Assembly (NCBI GenBank): GCA_031421855.1 | Contig: JANOPN010000114.1 | Coordinates: forward strand, 1-33,198 | Reading direction: 5' to 3' | DNA: 33,198 nucleotides | Origin: JAAFHN01 sp031421855 | GTDB taxonomy: Bacteria; Pseudomonadota; Gammaproteobacteria; Burkholderiales; Burkholderiaceae_C | Part shown: positions 30,901 through 33,198 of the stretch, one piece after another | Numbering within the stretch: position 1 is the stretch's first letter | Layout of the letters: each line of letters starts with the position of its first letter | Notes under the pieces: model-generated | Databases searched by the model: none | What the model was told of the DNA's origin: nothing | Seen by the model: the letters and a program-made list of their open reading frames with translations, nothing else | Position numbers and translations under genes: made by a program

Positions 30901-33198
30901 ATGCTCAAGGTGTCGCCCGAGACGATGCCACTGAAGCTGGCTGCGCCGGTGTTCAGCGTCGCGCTGGCGTTGCCGTCGTAGGTTTTGTTGTTAGCAGTGA
31001 TACCTGAAACAGCAATCGATTTGGCCGCGATGTCGGCGGTAGCGCTGGCCGTACCGCTGGCCAAGGTGTAGTTGCCTGCATCGGTTCCGCTCAGTGCAAC
31101 ACCCGTGATCGACACGGTTTTGCCCGTTCCGGCGTTCTTGTTTGCGAAGCTGCCGCTTGCACCTGTGATGCTCAAGGTGTCGCCTGAGACGATACCGCTG
31201 AAGCTAGCCGCGCCGGTGCTGAGCGTCGCTCTGGCGTTGCCGTCATAGGTCTTGTTGGCCGCGGTGATTCCGCTGACTGCAACCGATTTGGCCGCGATGT
31301 CGGCGGTGGCGCTCGCCGTGCCGCTGGCGAGCGTGTAGTTGCCTGCATCGGTTCCACTCAGTGCCACGCCAGTGATGCTGACTGTTTTACCCGTTCCAGC
31401 ATTTTTGTTTGCGAAGCTGCCCGATGCACCGGTGATGCTCAGCGTGTCGCCTGAGACGATGCCGCTGAAGCTGGCTGCGCCCGTGTTCAGCGTGGCGCTT
31501 GCATTGCCGTCGTAGGTTTTGTTATCGGCAGTGATGCCGCTCACAGCAACCGACTTGGCGGCGATGTCAGCGGTGGCACTCGCCGTGCCGCTTGCCAAGG
31601 TGTAGTTGCCCGCATCAGTGCCGCTCAGTGCCACGCCCGTGATCGACACGGTTTTAGCAGTACCCGCGTTCTTGTTGGCGAAGCTGCCCGATGCACCCGT
31701 GATGCTCATTGTGTCGCCAGACACGATGCCGCTGAAGCTGGCTGAGCCGGTACTCAACGTGGCGCCGACATTGCCGTCGTAGGTTTTGTTGTTAGCGGTG
31801 ATGCCTGAAACACTGATCGACTTGGCGGCGATATCAGCGGTGGCACTGGACGGGCCGCTGGTCAGCGTGTAGTTGCCCGCATCGCTGCCGCTCAGTGCAA
31901 CGCCAGTGATAGACACGGTTTTACCTGTTCCAGCACTCTTGTTGGCGAAGGTGCCGCTCGCACCCGTGATGCTCAGGGTGTCACCGGAGACGATGCCGCC
32001 GAAGCTGGCCGCGCCGGTGCTGAGCGTCGCGCTGACGTTTCCGTCATAGGTTTTGTCGTTAGCGGTGATACCGCTCACAGCAATCGACTTGGCCGCGATG
32101 TCAGCAGTGGCTGTGGCCGTGCCGCTGGCGAGCGTGTAGTTGCCTGCATCGCTGCCGCTCAGCGCTGCGCCCGTGATCGACACGGTTTTGCTTATTCCGG
32201 CGCTCTTGTTTGCGAAGGTGCCCGATGCACCCGTGATGCTGAGGGTGTCGCCAGAGACGATGCCACTGAAGCTGGCTGCGCCCACGCTCAGCGTGGCTGT
32301 GGCGTTGCCGTCGTAGGTTTTGTTGGCAGCGGTGATGCCGCCGACGCTGGCAATGGTGGCTTGAGCGATGTTGGCCGTTGCCGTGGCTGATCCACTGGCC
32401 AAGGTGTAGTTGGCGGCGGCGGTGCCGCTCAATGCCACGCCAGTGATGCTGACCGTCTTGCCCGAACCTGCGTTTTTGTTGGCAAAGCTGCCCGATGCAC
32501 CCGTGATGCTCAGCGTGTCGCCCAAGACGATACCGCTGAAGCTGGCCGCGCCCGTATTCAGCGTCGCGCTGACATTGCCGTCGTAGGTTTTGTTGTCGGC
32601 GGTGATGCCAGAAACGCTGATCGACTTGGCCGCGATGTCAGCGGTGGCGCTGGCCGTGCCGCTTGCCAAGGTGTAGTTACCTACATCGGTGCCGCTCAAC
32701 GTCGCGCCAGTGATGCTGACGGTTTTAGCGGTGCCTGCGTTCTTGTTGGCGAAGGTGCCCGATGCACCCGTGATGCTCAGGGTGTCACCGGAGACCATAC
32801 CGCTGAAGCTGGCCGCGCCGGTGCTGAGCGTGGCGGTTGCGTTGCCATCATAGGTTTTGTTGTTAGCGGTGATGCCGCCGACGCTGGCAATGGTGGCTTG
32901 GGCGATGTTGGCCGTTGCCGTGGTTGATCCACTGGCCAAGGTGTAGTTGGCGGCATCGCTGCCGCTCAGTGCCACGCCGGTGATCGACACGGTTTTACCT
33001 GCCCCAGCATTTTTGTTTGCAAAGGTGCCCGATGCACCTGTGATGCTCAGGGTGTCACCGGAGACGATGCCGCTGAAGCTGGCCGCGCCCGTGTTCAGCG
33101 TGGCGCTTGCATTGCCGTCGTAGGTTTTGTTGTCAGCAGTGATGCCGCTCACAGCAATCGACTTGGCGGCGATGTCAGCGGTGGCGCTGGCTGTGCCG
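27924..33198 (-). CDS. Giant YDG-repeat adhesin (filamentous-hemagglutinin type), C-terminal part
   Basis: Open to the right edge, so at least 1,757 residues with the N-terminus missing. The product is an array of 19 units of 89-90 residues, each with ITANNKTYDGNASATL, GDTLSITGASG-FANKNAG, KTVSITGVALSG and ANYTLASG: the YDG domain found in large secreted adhesins of the two-partner (filamentous hemagglutinin) type. Seventeen units are nearly identical; the last two are diverged (NKAVAISGLSLGG, NKPVLISGVALSG). A short tail (LPSAVLAAVGNLLQPELSV... to GGAVRLP) ends the protein. No beta-barrel, LPXTG, toxin domain or membrane anchor is seen at the C-terminus. Composition is Ser/Thr/Gly/Ala rich with almost no Cys. 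By family it would be exported by a TpsB partner and extend from the cell surface; neither the partner nor the secretion domain is in the window. Confidence 0.9.
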   Translation of the reverse strand, partial: GTASATADIAAKSIAVSGITADNKTYDGNASATLNTGAASFSGIVSGDTLSITGASGTFANKNAGAGKTVSITGVALSGSDAANYTLASGSTTATANIAQATIASVGGITANNKTYDGNATATLSTGAASFSGMVSGDTLSITGASGTFANKNAGTAKTVSITGATLSGTDVGNYTLASGTASATADIAAKSISVSGITADNKTYDGNVSATLNTGAASFSGIVLGDTLSITGASGSFANKNAGSGKTVSITGVALSGTAAANYTLASGSATATANIAQATIASVGGITAANKTYDGNATATLSVGAASFSGIVSGDTLSITGASGTFANKSAGISKTVSITGAALSGSDAGNYTLASGTATATADIAAKSIAVSGITANDKTYDGNVSATLSTGAASFGGIVSGDTLSITGASGTFANKSAGTGKTVSITGVALSGSDAGNYTLTSGPSSATADIAAKSISVSGITANNKTYDGNVGATLSTGSASFSGIVSGDTMSITGASGSFANKNAGTAKTVSITGVALSGTDAGNYTLASGTASATADIAAKSVAVSGITADNKTYDGNASATLNTGAASFSGIVSGDTLSITGASGSFANKNAGTGKTVSITGVALSGTDAGNYTLASGTASATADIAAKSVAVSGITAANKTYDGNARATLSTGAASFSGIVSGDTLSITGASGSFANKNAGTGKTVSITGVALSGTDAGNYTLASGTASATADIAAKSIAVSGITANNKTYDGNASATLNTGAASFSGIVSGDTLSITGASGSFVNKNAGTGKTVSITGVALSGNDAANYTLASGSASTTANIAQATIASVGGITAANKTYDGNASATLNTGAASFSGIVAGDTLSITGASGRFANKSAGTGKTVSITGVALSGTDAGNYTLASGTASAIADITVKSINVSGITANNKTYDGNASATLSTGAASFSGIVSGDTLSITGASGTFANKSAGTGKTVSITGVALSGTDAGNYTLTSGTASAIADIAAKSIAVSGITANNKTYDGNSSATLNTGAASFSGIVAGDTLSITGASGTFANKSAGTGKTVSITGVALSGSDAGNYTLASGSASAVADIAAKSVAVSGITADNKTYDGNASATLSTGAASFSGIVSGDTLSITGASGTFANKNAGTGKTVSITGVALSGADAGNYTLASGTASATADIAAKSISVSGITANNKTYDGNASATLNTGAASFSGIVSGDTLSITGASGSFANKNAGTGKTVSITGVALNGSDAGNYTLASGTASATADIAAKSINVSGITANNKTYDGNASATLNTGAASFSGIVLGDTLSITGASGSFANKNAGSGKTVSITGVALSGSDAGNYTLASGSASATADIAAKSVAVSGITADNKTFDGNVSATLNTAAASFSGIVSGDTLSITGASGTFANKNAGTGKTVSITGVALSGTDSGNYTLASGSASASADIAAKSIALSGITANNKTYDGSVSATLNTAAASFSGIVSGDILSITGASGTFANKNAGAGKTVSITGATLSGTDAGNYTLASGSASTIADITAKSVAVSGINANDKSYDGNTSASLNASNAIFVNAVPGDSLTLASASAQFVDKNAGSNKAVAISGLSLGGADAGNYKLLNTSLSSQASISPKLVSVAGVQALDKTFDGNTTAAISLVSASVPGKIAGDAVTVSAAAGQFNDAAAAANKPVLISGVALSGADAGNYQLSSNTLATQANITTSPVLPSAVLAAVGNLLQPELSVDADSNEVQRQLKKQLKSLISVAPGGAVRLP
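28090..33198 (-). repeat. Tandem 267/270-bp repeat array encoding the YDG units
   Basis: Matching points recur every 267 bp (for example 29373, 29640, 29907), with 270 bp where the linker is NIAQATIASVGG instead of DIAAKSIAVSG. Long stretches of neighbouring units are nearly identical at DNA level. Such an array can change length by recombination. Confidence 0.92.

Noticed and set aside
27924..33198. Tandem array as a CRISPR
   Set aside because: Units are 267-270 bp, coding throughout, without unique spacers; this is a protein repeat array.

Overview
The window looks like chromosome from a betaproteobacterium of the order Burkholderiales, most likely Comamonadaceae. This rests on the GC-rich codon use, the dapC-dapD-pilU-prmB gene order, the Bug/TctC-type binding protein, and a tmRNA whose tag ends in ALAA. 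No species can be named from the sequence alone.

Layout: (1) 1-5.4 kb: the C-terminal part of a hybrid histidine kinase, the ribosome-biogenesis GTPase rbgA on the other strand, and a secreted DUF11-like protein that overlaps a second, complete hybrid histidine kinase. (2) 5.5-7.5 kb: three small genes (unknown, SOUL heme-binding-like, thioredoxin-fold-like). (3) 7.7-9.3 kb: a dead IS3-family insertion sequence just downstream of the tmRNA gene ssrA (9454-9815, minus). (4) 9.9-12.2 kb: a large zinc metallopeptidase lipoprotein. (5) 12.3-19.7 kb: an aromatic-ester / hydroxycinnamate-type catabolic cluster: a frameshifted amidohydrolase diverging from a tightly overlapping operon of crotonase, feruloyl-CoA-synthase-like ligase, DUF3237 protein, Bug/TctC binding protein, tannase/feruloyl esterase and MarR regulator. 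(6) 19.8-26.5 kb, minus strand: tRNA-Lys, an ABC-F ATPase, prmB, pilU, dapD and dapC (lysine/peptidoglycan precursor synthesis, pilus retraction, L3 methylation). (7) 26.6-27.7 kb: an AlkB-type alkane monooxygenase. (8) 27.9 kb to the right edge: the C-terminal 1.75 kresidues of a giant YDG-repeat adhesin, made of 89-90-residue units that are nearly identical.

The most unusual signal is a dispersed repeat with an exactly 35-nt core, starting around TTGGTCACCG and ending in GCTAT. It occurs eight times in 33 kb, in both orientations, with no indels in the core. Most copies lie between genes, but one is inside the coding sequence of alkB (encoding part of a membrane helix), one is inside the ABC-F gene (encoding a polar linker), and one forms the start region of the secreted DUF11-like protein. 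Two others touch the prmB start and the alkB stop. The element is open in both orientations, reading hydrophobic one way and polar the other, so it can be tolerated as protein sequence.

The catabolic cluster can be read as a pathway: a secreted esterase frees a phenolic acid, the binding protein captures it, the ligase makes the CoA thioester, the crotonase works on the side chain, and the MarR protein probably regulates. The substrate is inferred from families, not shown.
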